Of a stretch of 46,354 bases of DNA, positions 26,008 through 37,315 are shown one piece after another. Where the stretch lies: assembly GCA_964517215.1 (NCBI GenBank), contig CAZFBR010000004.1, positions 1 through 46,354 of the forward strand, read 5' to 3'. Each line of letters starts with the position of its first letter. Positions within the stretch are counted from its first letter, which is position 1. The DNA comes from CAZFBR01 sp035353495 [NCBI: uncultured bacterium]. GTDB taxonomy: Bacteria; DAOPZR01. A model generated the notes under the pieces. That model saw nothing but the letters and a program-made list of their open reading frames with translations, was not told where the DNA came from and did not search any database. Both the position numbers and the translations under genes were made by a program.

Positions 26008-26913
26008 ATGAATGCACCGCGCATGGTCTATTTTGCGCTGGCCGGACATGGTGCAACCGGACTGCAGCATCTGCTGACCCGCGGCTGCCCGCCGGTGCTG
26101 GTGGTCACGGATGGCCGGGTGACCGCCGGGGATCCTGCCGTGGCGGCATTGAATCGCCGGCGCGATCAGCTGCTGGCCGCGTATCCCGATCTGCTGACCG
26201 TATGTCATGAGCACCGGGTGCCGGTATACCTCGACCGCCCGGACCGGCCCCAGACCGAACTGGCCGCAGCGATAGCCGCCCTCCAGCCCGAGGTGGCGCT
26301 GATCAACACCTATTTCCGCATCCTGTCGCCCGCGGTCTTCACGCTGCCGCCGTGCGGCACGTATAATCTGCATCCGTCGCTGCTCCCCGCATATCGCGGT
26401 CCGCAGCCGCTGTACTGGGCAATCCGCAACGGCGAACCGGAAACCGGCATGTCCCTGCAGCGAATTGACGCGGGGATTGATACCGGACCGGTGTTTGCCC
26501 AACACCGCATCCCCATCGGCAGCAGCGACACCTTTGCCGATGTGTATCATCGCCTCACCCCGCTGGTGGCGCCGCTGCTTGACGAGTTTCTGCTGCGCTT
26601 CCGCGGGCCCGGCACACCGTTGCCCGCAACTACCCTCCCCTCCGCTCAGGGCCTGCCGGATACGGCGGAATGCTGTCTGAACGATCAGGACCTCACGCTG
26701 CGTGAAGCTGTCAACCTGATCCGGGCCGGCAATCCGACCATGCCCGCCTTTGTTGCCGGGAGCGGTTACCGCTGCCTGGTCTGGCAGGCACATCCAGTAC
26801 CCGCAGTGGCAAGTGAACAACCGCTGGTGGTGATTGATGACCGGGTTTTTCTCTGTTTGCGTGATGGCACGCTGGCTATCACCGAATTCGATTTCCTGCA
26901 TCTTCCTGATTAA
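26008..26913 (+). CDS. Formyltransferase-family protein (Fmt/ArnA-like)
   Basis: A 301-residue protein with the 10-formyltetrahydrofolate transferase fold. The N-terminus (RMVYFALAGHGATGLQHLL) forms the first strand and loop; the catalytic region carries Asn and His in YNLHPSLLPAYRGPQPLYWA and the Asp in RIDAGIDTGPVF, the triad used by methionyl-tRNA formyltransferase and sugar formyltransferases. The C-terminal part (LNDQDLTLREAVNLIRAGNP) resembles the Fmt-type C-terminal domain. The sequence around the motif (HPS rather than HAS) and the N-terminus differ enough from usual Fmt that I do not name it fmt; an amino-sugar N-formyltransferase is an alternative. The ATG at 26008 opens the conserved fold; in-frame sequence upstream looks non-coding. 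It is divergent from arcC and lies just before the putative origin. Confidence 0.75.
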   Translation: MNAPRMVYFALAGHGATGLQHLLTRGCPPVLVVTDGRVTAGDPAVAALNRRRDQLLAAYPDLLTVCHEHRVPVYLDRPDRPQTELAAAIAALQPEVALINTYFRILSPAVFTLPPCGTYNLHPSLLPAYRGPQPLYWAIRNGEPETGMSLQRIDAGIDTGPVFAQHRIPIGSSDTFADVYHRLTPLVAPLLDEFLLRFRGPGTPLPATTLPSAQGLPDTAECCLNDQDLTLREAVNLIRAGNPTMPAFVAGSGYRCLVWQAHPVPAVASEQPLVVIDDRVFLCLRDGTLAITEFDFLHLPD

Positions 26914-27249
26914 AAATACTTGACTAATAATATTGGATATGCTAAAATCACCTATATAAATGGGAGGGGAATTGTTTGCGGTGTCGTCAATGGTTTTGCA
27001 GATACACCAAAACCATCCCCGCATTTTTGTTCCCTTATTTTTATATCATGCCGAAATTGATGGATGAATTGACCATCAGCGGCAATTGTGGATAATTACC
27101 CTCCTATTATGGCATAATTTTGTTATTTCTTTATTTGTAAGAAGATATGCTTATTATTATTGTGGATGATATTGTGGATAACTGCAGTTTCATAACTGAA
27201 TGATGGATTGACACTTTTACCCGATTTGCCATGGGTTAGCAGAACGGAT
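26914..27249. other. Putative oriC region upstream of dnaA (DnaA boxes, trio repeats, AT-rich element)
   Basis: This gene-free stretch is strikingly AT-rich in a GC-rich chromosome. It contains two perfect DnaA boxes on the minus strand (TTATCCACA; plus-strand coordinates 27087-27095 and 27173-27181) and one with a single mismatch (27161-27169). Reading the minus strand away from dnaA, the last box is followed after one base by TAATAATAA (27159-27151). This matches the DnaA-trio pattern of basal origin-unwinding elements, and about 55 bases of AT-rich DNA follow (27096-27150). An imperfectly placed inverted repeat, ATGGTTTTG (26990-26998) with its complement at 27008-27016, lies further upstream. 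The gene context (dnaA-dnaN-recF-gyrBA) supports an origin. Confidence 0.75.
26920..26948 (+). promoter_or_regulatory. Probable dnaA promoter
   Basis: TTGACT at 26920-26925 and TAAAAT at 26943-26948 are 17 bases apart. Transcription from about 26955 would cross the AT-rich region with DnaA boxes before reaching dnaA, so transcription and DnaA binding can interact. A GGGAGGGG (26962-26969) lies just downstream and could serve a short leader reading frame at 26972-27067. Confidence 0.5.
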
Positions 27250-28602
27250 ATGAACGAAGAACTGTGGACGAAACTGAAACGAGGGATTGAGCAGCGGATT
27301 GGCGCCGATGACTTTCGGGTCTGGTTCGGTTCGCTGGATCAGCCGGAATGGAACGGCAGCGTTCTGTCCCTCTATGTTCCCAACCAGTATTCGCTGGACA
27401 AGCTGACGGACAAGTTCTACCCGCAGGTCAAGGAAGCGCTGCAGGCGGAAATGGGGATCCAGGCAAAAGTTGAGATCATGATTCGCGCCCGGGCGGCAGA
27501 GACCATCATCCCGCCGGTCCGGGTCGTCACCGCAAGCCCGGAAGTGGAACCGGCGGCGGCGACCCTGCCGGGGAGCGCCCTGTTCCCGCGCTACACGTTC
27601 GACAATTTCGTCAACGGAGAGAGCAACCAGCTCGCCTATGCTGCGGCACTGGCCGTGGCCAATACGCAGGGCGATCCGCCGCGCGGCTATAACCCGCTCT
27701 TCATTTACGGCGGCACCGGACTGGGCAAGACGCACCTGATGCATGCCATCGGTCATGCGCGGCTGGCGCGCAACCCGTCGGCCAAAGTGGTCTATGTCAC
27801 CAGCGAAACCTTTCTCAACGAATTCATCGAGTGTGTGCAGCAGAAGCGCATGGGTGATTTCCAGGCGCGCTACCGCAGCGTGGATGTGCTGCTGATCGAT
27901 GATATCCAGTTCCTGTCGGGCAAGATCCAGACGCTGGAGGAGTTCTTTCACACCTTCAATTCGCTGTACGACCTGCGCAAGCAGCTGGTCTTCACCGCCG
28001 ACAAGCCGATCAAGGAGCTGGTCGGATTCGAGGAGCGCGTTCTCTCGCGGTTCCAGTGGGGGCTTTCCGCCGACATTCAGCCGCCCAACCTCGAGACGCG
28101 CATCGCCATCCTCAAAAAGCGCGCCGACGAGATGAATGTGCGTGACATGCCCGATGAAATCATCAATTTCATCGCCCACAACATCAAGACCCATATCCGC
28201 GACCTGGAAGGGGCGCTCAACAAGGTCGTTACCTACGCCCAGTTCACCCGCCAGGATCTCACCATTCCCACGGTCAAGGAACTGCTCAAGGATATCATCG
28301 GCGACAAGTGGCAGACCCGGGTGATCACGGTGAGCACCATTCAGAAGGAGGTCGCTGATCATTTCCATCTCAATGTCGCCGATCTCAAGTCGAAAAAGAA
28401 AGCCGGCTCGGTCAGTTTTCCCCGGCAGATTGCCATGTTTATTGCGCGTGAGATGACGGATCTCTCGCTCCAGGAAATCGGCGCGGAATTCGGCGGTCGC
28501 GATCATTCCACCGTATTGCATGCCTTTCATAAGATCAGCGATGAGCTGGAGAAAGACCAGAATACCAGCCGGATCGTCGCCACCATCAAGGAGCGTTTGT
28601 AG
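27250..28602 (+). CDS. dnaA: Chromosomal replication initiator DnaA
   Basis: Binds DnaA boxes at oriC and opens the origin in its ATP form. The 450 residues comprise domain I (about 1-75, starting MNEELWTKLKRGIEQ), a short variable domain II (about 80-110), the AAA+ domain III with Walker A GGTGLGKT at 154-161 and Walker B VDVLLIDDIQFL, and the DNA-binding domain IV with the signature EIGAEFGGRDHSTVLHAFHKI near the C-terminus. A TTG at 27208 is in frame, but family N-termini begin at the ATG at 27250. DnaA-box clusters lie on both sides of the gene, as expected for autoregulation and for a bipartite origin. Confidence 0.98.
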   Translation: MNEELWTKLKRGIEQRIGADDFRVWFGSLDQPEWNGSVLSLYVPNQYSLDKLTDKFYPQVKEALQAEMGIQAKVEIMIRARAAETIIPPVRVVTASPEVEPAAATLPGSALFPRYTFDNFVNGESNQLAYAAALAVANTQGDPPRGYNPLFIYGGTGLGKTHLMHAIGHARLARNPSAKVVYVTSETFLNEFIECVQQKRMGDFQARYRSVDVLLIDDIQFLSGKIQTLEEFFHTFNSLYDLRKQLVFTADKPIKELVGFEERVLSRFQWGLSADIQPPNLETRIAILKKRADEMNVRDMPDEIINFIAHNIKTHIRDLEGALNKVVTYAQFTRQDLTIPTVKELLKDIIGDKWQTRVITVSTIQKEVADHFHLNVADLKSKKKAGSVSFPRQIAMFIAREMTDLSLQEIGAEFGGRDHSTVLHAFHKISDELEKDQNTSRIVATIKERL

Positions 28603-28804
28603 GATGTGGATAACGTACGGACAGACACCGGATGCCCGGAGTGTGCGGCTCATGCTGACCGTTGTCTCCGGTACACCGTACCCGGCATGTGCACCGGTTA
28701 TCAACAATATCCCCACGGTAGCGGCCGGTGAATCACGCCGGCGGACAACAGGTTATGCCGTTATCCGCACCATCCCCGCCACTACGACGAGTACCACGAC
28801 ATAT
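28603..28804. other. Second DnaA-box cluster between dnaA and dnaN
   Basis: This non-coding spacer holds one perfect DnaA box (TGTGGATAA, 28605-28613), directly after the dnaA stop, and two boxes with one mismatch (TTATCAACA at 28698-28706 and TTATCCGCA at 28761-28769). Together with the upstream cluster this gives a bipartite layout with dnaA in the middle, as known from Bacillus subtilis and Helicobacter pylori. I see no protein-coding gene here; the open frame overlapping the end of dnaA is a shadow. Confidence 0.6.
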
Positions 28805-28820
28805 CAAAGATATATCTTTG
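28805..28820. promoter_or_regulatory. Perfect 16-base palindrome before dnaN
   Basis: CAAAGATATATCTTTG is its own reverse complement and ends 22 bases before the ATG of dnaN, just upstream of the ribosome-binding site GGGAGGGAG. It is AT-rich, unlike the surrounding spacer. It could be an operator for a dimeric regulator; as RNA it would form only a weak hairpin with no loop. Confidence 0.5.
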
Positions 28821-28842
28821 TAAAAAACGGGAGGGAGAACCG

Positions 28843-29970
28843 ATGAAAATAACCGCCAAGAAGGAAGCGCTGCAAACCGCATTGCAAACGGTCAGCGGAC
28901 TGGTCAATCCTCGCAATCCGCTGCCGATTCTGACTCACGTCCGCTGTGAGGCCCGGGCGGAGACCCTGGTCCTGGCAGCCACGGACCTGACCGTCAGTGC
29001 CTCGCTGTCGCTGCCGGTGCGGGTGGCGACCGAGGGTGGGGTAACCATTCCGGCACGCAAGCTGCTTGACATTCTGCGGTCGGTGGAACAAGCCGACGTT
29101 GACATTACCATCACGGCGGACAGCAAGCATCATCTGGTTATCGACATTGCCAGCCGGTTCAAGACCAGGCAGAAGCTGATTGGCGGCGCGCTGGACGAAT
29201 TTCCCGCGCTGGAAGCGCAGAAGCCCGCCCATGCCTTTGCCCTGCCGGCGGCGGCGCTGCGCACGATGATCAACAATACCGCGTTTGCCGCCAGCACGGT
29301 TGACGAGACCCGGGCGTACCTGACCGGGATCAATATGGTCAGCAAAGGCGGGCAGCTGGCATTTGTCGCCACCAACAGCCACAAGCTGGCCCTGATGCGT
29401 CAGAACTGGCCGGGCAAGGAGAAGGTCGGTGATTTCAACATTATCGTCCCGGCCAAGGCGCTGCAGGAACTGATGAAGAACATCACTGCGGATGAGTCCG
29501 CGGTGAACGTGGCCATTGCCCCCAATCATGTTTCGTTCACGCACGAGACGCTGCAGCTGACCTCGCGGCTGATTGACGAGGAGTATCCCGCGTTTGAAAA
29601 GGTGATTCCGGCCAAGGCGCTGGGCAACCGCATCGGCATTGATCCGCTGGCGCTGCATGCGGCGCTGGTGGAGGTCGGTCCGTCCTGCGATGACAAGACC
29701 CGGCAGATCTTCCTGCGGTTCAGCGGTTCGCGGCTGGGATTGTCGGCGGCGTCGGGGATCAGCGGCAGTGAGGGGGATAACGGGTTTGAAGTTGAAGGAA
29801 GCGGATTGAGCATTGAGGTGTCGTTCAATATCGATTATCTCAAGGAAATTGTTGCCCGGTTTGCCGAGGGGAAACTGGAATTTCAGATTAATGACGGCGC
29901 ACATCCGTGTGTGTTTGTCAGTCCGGAGGATGGCGGCTTTCTCTGCCTGCTGATGCCGGTGCGCAGCTAA
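28843..29970 (+). CDS. dnaN: DNA polymerase III beta subunit (sliding clamp)
   Basis: Ring-shaped processivity clamp for DNA polymerase III and docking platform for replication and repair proteins. The 375 residues contain the three repeated clamp domains (about 1-120, 130-250, 255-375). Characteristic stretches are LQTALQTVSGLVNPRNPLPIL at the N-terminus, FAASTVDETRAYLTGI in domain 2, and the C-terminal end FLCLLMPVRS, which matches the conserved MPMRL-type ending. GGGAGGGAG precedes the ATG. It lies 15 bases before recF. Confidence 0.97.
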   Translation: MKITAKKEALQTALQTVSGLVNPRNPLPILTHVRCEARAETLVLAATDLTVSASLSLPVRVATEGGVTIPARKLLDILRSVEQADVDITITADSKHHLVIDIASRFKTRQKLIGGALDEFPALEAQKPAHAFALPAAALRTMINNTAFAASTVDETRAYLTGINMVSKGGQLAFVATNSHKLALMRQNWPGKEKVGDFNIIVPAKALQELMKNITADESAVNVAIAPNHVSFTHETLQLTSRLIDEEYPAFEKVIPAKALGNRIGIDPLALHAALVEVGPSCDDKTRQIFLRFSGSRLGLSAASGISGSEGDNGFEVEGSGLSIEVSFNIDYLKEIVARFAEGKLEFQINDGAHPCVFVSPEDGGFLCLLMPVRS

Positions 29971-29985
29971 GGCGGCGGCCCAGCA

Positions 29986-31072
29986 GTGCAGCTGACGCGG
30001 CTGGTCCTGCGCGATTACCGCAATATTGTCGCGGCTGATTGCGCCTGCCATGCCGGCCTGAATGTGCTGCTGGGGCGCAATGGCGCCGGCAAGACCAATG
30101 TCGCCGAGGCGGTATTGCTGCTCAATATCGGCCAGTCGTTTCGCGCGCGGCGGCTGGATGAACTGGTGCGGCAGGGCGCAGCCCAGGCGGTGGTGCAGGG
30201 GGAAGTGGCGGGCCGGTCGGGGAGCGATCAGCTGCTGGTGGCGATTGCCGCCGACGGGGAAAAAAAGATGCTGCGGCAGCGGAAGCCGGTGACACAAGGC
30301 GAGCTGGTGCGCAGCTGGACGGTGATTCTCGCCAGTCCCGACGATCTGGCGCTGGTGCGCGGTGCGCCGGTGGTGCGGCGGCGCTTTCTTGATCTGTGGC
30401 TGGCCCGTCGCGAGACCGGGTATTACGAAACCCTGCAGCGTTACTGGCAGGTGGTCAGGCAGCGCAACCAGATCCTGGCCGACCTGCGCAATCCGCGGCG
30501 GGAGACGGCGCTGGCGGACTGGGATGTGCAGCTGGTGCAGCAGGGCGCGGCGCTGATCACCGCGCGCGTGCGCGGGCTGTCGGCCCTGGCCCCGGCGGCG
30601 GTGCAGCTGTATCGCGCCCTGCACGGTCAGGCGGAGCTGGGACTGGCCTACCGCTCGGGGATCGAAGCCACGGCGGACCTGGCGGCGGTGGGACCGCGGC
30701 TGGAGCAGAAGCTGGTGCAGGCGCGGCCGGCGGAACTGCGGCGCGGCCTGACCCTGGTCGGACCGCATCGCGACGAGCTGGAACTGCTGGTCGACGGCCG
30801 GCCGGCGCGGTATTTCTGCTCCAGCGGCGAGCAGCAGCTGCTGGCCCTGGTGTTGCGCCTGGCGGAATATGATGATTTGCGGGCGGTGCACGGCGAAACG
30901 CCGGTGCTGGTGCTGGACGATCCGTTTGCCGCGCTGGATCATGAGCGGCGTCGGCGGGTGCTGCAGGCGGTTGCCCGGGCGGGGCAGTGTTTTCTGACGG
31001 CCACGGAGCTGGATGCGGATCTGCCGGCGCCCGGGTGCGTTTTTCGCCTTGGCGACGGCGCGGTGTCGGTCG

Positions 31073-31080
<8 letters not shown>
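29986..31080 (+). CDS. recF: DNA replication and repair protein RecF
   Basis: SMC-like ATPase that with RecO and RecR loads RecA at gaps. The 364 residues show LVLRDYRNIVAADC, Walker A GRNGAGKT (30-37), the PDDLALVRGAPVVRRRFLD region, LVGPHRDEL, the signature motif SSGEQQLLALVLRLAE and Walker B VLVLDDPFAALDHERR. The start is a GTG at 29986, as is common for recF. Its end overlaps the DUF721 gene by eight bases. It is placed between dnaN and gyrB as in many bacteria. Confidence 0.96.
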
Positions 31081-33329
<2,249 letters not shown>

Positions 33330-33417
33330 ACCGGAAGTGTTGCGGCACCGCGGCGGACGCGCAGGGGCGCGCGCCTGCGGCCGGCAATGAGCGGGCGATG
33401 GCTAAAGGAGCAGGACG

Positions 33418-36027
33418 ATGAGTGGCGAAGAGCAAATAACCGGGCAGCATCTGGTCCCCACCTATCTCGAGGACGAGATCAAGGGATCCTATATCGATTA
33501 CGCGATGAGCGTCATTGTCGGGCGGGCGCTGCCGGATGTGCGGGACGGGCTGAAACCCGCGCACCGGCGGGTGCTGTATGCCATGCACGACATCGGCCTG
33601 CTGCCGGGGAAGGCCTACAAGAAATCGGCGGCGGTGGTGGGTGAAGTGCTGGGGAAATACCATCCGCACGGCGACGCGTCGGTGTATGACACGATGGTGC
33701 GCATGGCGCAGGATTTCTCGCTGCGCTATCCGCTGGTTGACGGGCAGGGCAACTTCGGCTCCGTCGACGGCGATTCGGCCGCCGCCTACCGCTATACCGA
33801 GGCGCGGCTGGCGCCGATTGCGGTGGAAATGCTGCGCGACATCGAGAAGGAGACGGTTGATTTCATTCCCACGTTCGATGAGTCGCATCGGGAGCCGACG
33901 GTGCTGCCGTCGCTGCTGCCCAATCTGCTGGTCAACGGCTCGGCGGGGATCGCGGTGGGGATGGCCACCAATATCCCCCCGCACAACCTCGGCGAGATCT
34001 GCGATGCGCTGGTGGCGATGATCGACGACCCGGAAATCGACACGGCGGGGCTGATGCAGCATGTCACGGGGCCGGATTTTCCCACCGCGGCGTTCATTTA
34101 CGGCCGGTCGCCGATCAAGGACATTTACGAGACGGGCCGCGGCCATCTGACCATTCGCGCCCGCACCAATATCGAGACCACCAAGACGGGCCGCGACCGC
34201 ATTGTGGTCAGCGAGATCCCCTATCAGATCATCAAGACCACGATAATCGAACGCATTGCCGACCTGGTGCACGAGAAGAAGATCGAGGGGATCAGCGACC
34301 TGCGCGACGAATCCGATCGCGAGGGCATGCGCCTGATCATCGAGCTGAAAAAGGGCGCCATCCCGCAGATTGTGCTCAACCAGCTCTACAAGCACACCTC
34401 GCTGCAGACCACGTTCGGGGTCATCATGCTGGCGCTGGTCGACGGCCGGCCGCGCGTGCTGACCCTGCGGGAGATGCTGGGGTATTACCTCGAGCACCGC
34501 AAGGTGGTTATCGCCCGGCGCACGCGCTATGACCTGGCGCGGGCGGAGGAGCGCGCGCATATTCTCGAGGGATTGAAGATCGCGCTGGCCAATCTCGACG
34601 AGGTGATCGCGATCATCAAGCAGTCGAAATCGCCCGAGGTGGCGCAGGCCGCGCTGATGCAGCGCTTCCTGCTTTCCGAACTGCAGACCAGGGCCATTCT
34701 CACCATGCAGCTGCAGCGGCTGACCAATCTCGAGGTGCGCAAGATCGAGGATGAGTACAAGCAGCTGATCCAGCTGATCGAGGAGCTGAAGTCGATCCTT
34801 GCCAGCGAGCGCAAGATGCTCGCCATTATCCGCGCCGAGCTGGTGGGGTTGAAGGAAAAGTACGGGGATGACCGCCGCACGGAAATTGTCGATGCCGAGG
34901 GCGAGTTCGCCATCGAGGACCTGATTGCCGACGAGAATGTGGCCATCACCATCACGCATGGCGGGTACATCAAGCGCATGCCGATCGACGCCTACCGCTC
35001 GCAGCGGCGCGGCGGGGTCGGCCTGAGCGGGATGGACACCAAGGAGGAGGATTTCGTCGAGCACATCTTCACGGCGACGACGCACAGTTACATCCTCATC
35101 TTCACCGACAAGGGCAACTGTTTCTGGCTCAAGGTGTACGATATTCCGTCGGGCGCGCGGGTGGCGCGCGGCAAGGCGATTGTCAACCTGCTGCCGCTGG
35201 GCAGTGACGACAAGATCACCGCGTTCGTGCCGGTCCGCCGGTTTGTCGATGGCCGGACCCTGTTCATGGTGACCAGCGGCGGCGTGGTCAAGCGCACCGA
35301 CCTGATGGCGTTCAGCAATCCGCGCAAGGCGGGCATTCGCGCCATCACGCTGCGCGAAAACGACACCTTGGTCGAGGTGGTGCAGACCGGCGGGGGCGAC
35401 GAGGTGCTGATTGCCACCCGCGGCGGGCTGGCCATCCGCTTCCCCGAGCAGAAAGTGCGCCTGATGGGACGCACCTCAACGGGGGTGCGCGGCATCCGCC
35501 TGCAGGCGGGGGACTGTGTCGTCGGCATGGTGCGGGTGACACCGACGTCCAACCTGCTGACCGCCACCGCCAACGGGTTCGGCAAGCAGACGCCGCTCAC
35601 CGCCTATCGCATCACCGGGCGCGGCGGCCGCGGGGTGAAGAACATCGCCACCAGCGAGCGCAACGGTGAGGTGGTCGCGGTGCGCGAGGTGATGCCCGGC
35701 GATGAAATCATTGTGGTAACGAAGGGCGGGATCACCATCCGCACGGTGGTCAATGACATTCGCCTTTCCGGCCGCGCGGCGCAGGGGGTGCGCCTGATCC
35801 GCCTGGCGGACGACGACGCGGTTATCGACGTCGCCCGGGTGGTGGGCGAGACGCGCGAAAAGCAGGAGATCAACGGTGAGAGCGCGCCCGCGGTGGCCGC
35901 GCTCAGCGCCGATGAACTGGACGACGAAGTCCCGGTTGATGATGAGGAAATCGCGGACGACGCCGAGGATGAGGGCGATGCGGCCGACGCTGATGATGCG
36001 GCCGATGATGACGGGGGGAAAAACTGA
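33418..36027 (+). CDS. gyrA: DNA gyrase subunit A
   Basis: DNA-breaking and DNA-wrapping subunit of gyrase. The 869 residues have the winged-helix and tower domains with the catalytic tyrosine Y126 in [10 protein letters not shown], a C-terminal beta-pinwheel from about residue 500, and a strongly acidic tail of about 45 residues (for example [20 protein letters not shown]). The GyrA box, required for DNA wrapping, reads QRRGGVG at 529-535, where the usual form is QRRGGKG or QRRGGRG. In the quinolone region HGDASVYD (84-91) Ala87 replaces the Ser83 of E. coli and Asp91 is kept. AAAGGAG precedes the ATG. The 88 bases after gyrB hold no gene. The stop overlaps the serS start by one base. Confidence 0.97.
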   Translation: MSGEEQITGQHLVPTYLEDEIKGSYIDYAMSVIVGRALPDVRDGLKPAHRRVLYAMHDIGLLPGKAYKKSAAVVGEVLGKYHPHGDASVYDTMVRMAQDFSLRYPLVDGQGNFGSVDGDSAAAYRYTEARLAPIAVEMLRDIEKETVDFIPTFDESHREPTVLPSLLPNLLVNGSAGIAVGMATNIPPHNLGEICDALVAMIDDPEIDTAGLMQHVTGPDFPTAAFIYGRSPIKDIYETGRGHLTIRARTNIETTKTGRDRIVVSEIPYQIIKTTIIERIADLVHEKKIEGISDLRDESDREGMRLIIELKKGAIPQIVLNQLYKHTSLQTTFGVIMLALVDGRPRVLTLREMLGYYLEHRKVVIARRTRYDLARAEERAHILEGLKIALANLDEVIAIIKQSKSPEVAQAALMQRFLLSELQTRAILTMQLQRLTNLEVRKIEDEYKQLIQLIEELKSILASERKMLAIIRAELVGLKEKYGDDRRTEIVDAEGEFAIEDLIADENVAITITHGGYIKRMPIDAYRSQRRGGVGLSGMDTKEEDFVEHIFTATTHSYILIFTDKGNCFWLKVYDIPSGARVARGKAIVNLLPLGSDDKITAFVPVRRFVDGRTLFMVTSGGVVKRTDLMAFSNPRKAGIRAITLRENDTLVEVVQTGGGDEVLIATRGGLAIRFPEQKVRLMGRTSTGVRGIRLQAGDCVVGMVRVTPTSNLLTATANGFGKQTPLTAYRITGRGGRGVKNIATSERNGEVVAVREVMPGDEIIVVTKGGITIRTVVNDIRLSGRAAQGVRLIRLADDDAVIDVARVVGETREKQEINGESAPAVAALSADELDDEVPVDDEEIADDAEDEGDAADADDAADDDGGKN

Positions 36028-37304
36028 TGCTTGACCCCCGCTGGCTGCGCGAGCATGAAGATGAAGTGACGGCGATGCTGGCCGCGCGTAATGCGAATAA
36101 TAAAGCATATCGTGAATGGTTGCATTGGGATACAGAATGGCGCAATGCAACGGCGGCGGCGGAATCGCTGCAGGCGCAGCGCAACGCGCTTGCAAAGGAA
36201 ATTGGGTTTTGCAAAAAAACAGGACAAGATGGAACACAATTGATGTTACAAGCATCTGGTCTTGTGGAAGAATTAGAAGCAAAAATATGCTATCGTAAAA
36301 GTACAGAAGAAAGTCGCGATCGGGAAGCATACATATTGCCCAATCGGCTGCTGCCGGAGACGCCGGCCGGCGCCGACGCGACGGCCAACGTCGAGGTGCG
36401 CCGCTGGGGGACGCAGCGTACGTTTGATTTTGATCCGCTGCCGCACTGGGATCTCGGGAGCAATCTCGGGATATTCGATCCGGAGCGCGCGGCGAAGATC
36501 GCGGCGGCGCGCTTTGCCGTGCTGAGCGGCCCCGGGGCGCGACTGGCCCGCGCGCTCGGCGCGTTCATGCTTGATCTTCACACGCGCGAACACGGCTATA
36601 CGGAAATCGCCCCGCCGCTTATGGTCAACCGCACTGCCATGACCGGCACCGGGCAGCTGCCGAAGTTTGCCGCTGATCTTTTCCGGCTGGCTGACCAGGA
36701 ACTCTACCTGATTCCGACGGCGGAAGTGCCGCTGGCCAATCTGTACGCCGGCGAGATCATTGATGCGGCGAAACTGCCGCTGCGTCTGACCGCTTGCACG
36801 CCCTGCTTCCGCGCCGAGGCGGGCGCGGCGGGCAAGGATACGCGCGGGCTGATCCGCCAGCACCAGTTCGACAAGGTTGAACTGGTGAGCATCACCCGGG
36901 CGGAGGATTCCGCCGCGGAACACGAGCGGCTGACGGCGGCGGCGGAGAAGATCCTGCAGCTGCTGGAGCTGCCGTATCGGGTCATGGCCCTGTGCGGCGG
37001 CGACATCGGCTTTTCCGCGGCGAAAACCTATGACCTGGAAGTATGGCTGCCGGCGCAGCGGGAATACCGCGAGATCTCCAGCTGTTCGAACTGCCTTGAT
37101 TTCCAGGCGCGGCGCATGAATCTGCGCTGGCGGGCAGGGAAGGACAAGCCGCAGTTCTGTCATACGCTCAACGGCAGCGGGCTGGCGGTCGGGCGCACCT
37201 GGATTGCGGTCCTGGAGAATTACCAGCAGCGCGACGGCAGCATCGCCGTCCCGACCGTGCTGCAGCCATATCTCGACGGGCGCACGGTGCTGGCGCGGGA
37301 ATAA
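36027..37304 (+). CDS. serS: Seryl-tRNA synthetase
   Basis: Charges tRNA-Ser (and tRNA-Sec where present) with serine. The 425 residues have the N-terminal coiled-coil arm (about 25-105) and the class II core with LMVNRTAMTGTGQLPKF, YLIPTAEVPLANLYAGEI, motif 2 CFRAEAGAAGKDTRGLIRQH, EVWLPAQREYREISSCSNC and motif 3 LNGSGLAVGRTWIAVLENYQ. All three class II motifs are intact. The part coding for the arm (about 36190-36340) is clearly richer in A and T, with codons such as AAA, GAA, TTA and ATA that its neighbours avoid; the frame is kept. It starts on the last base of the gyrA stop. Confidence 0.95.
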   Translation: MLDPRWLREHEDEVTAMLAARNANNKAYREWLHWDTEWRNATAAAESLQAQRNALAKEIGFCKKTGQDGTQLMLQASGLVEELEAKICYRKSTEESRDREAYILPNRLLPETPAGADATANVEVRRWGTQRTFDFDPLPHWDLGSNLGIFDPERAAKIAAARFAVLSGPGARLARALGAFMLDLHTREHGYTEIAPPLMVNRTAMTGTGQLPKFAADLFRLADQELYLIPTAEVPLANLYAGEIIDAAKLPLRLTACTPCFRAEAGAAGKDTRGLIRQHQFDKVELVSITRAEDSAAEHERLTAAAEKILQLLELPYRVMALCGGDIGFSAAKTYDLEVWLPAQREYREISSCSNCLDFQARRMNLRWRAGKDKPQFCHTLNGSGLAVGRTWIAVLENYQQRDGSIAVPTVLQPYLDGRTVLARE

Positions 37305-37315
37305 CATAGTCGGTA

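Noticed and set aside
26990-27016. The inverted repeat ATGGTTTTG/CAAAACCAT as terminator of the formyltransferase gene
   Set aside because: The stem is AT-rich and the following T-run is interrupted and starts six bases away. It lies downstream of the probable dnaA promoter, so termination here would block dnaA.
28804-30942. A 712-codon minus-strand open frame over dnaN and recF
   Set aside because: The composition is Arg/Gln/His-rich and the plus-strand frames encode unmistakable DnaN and RecF. Long antisense frames are expected in GC-rich DNA.
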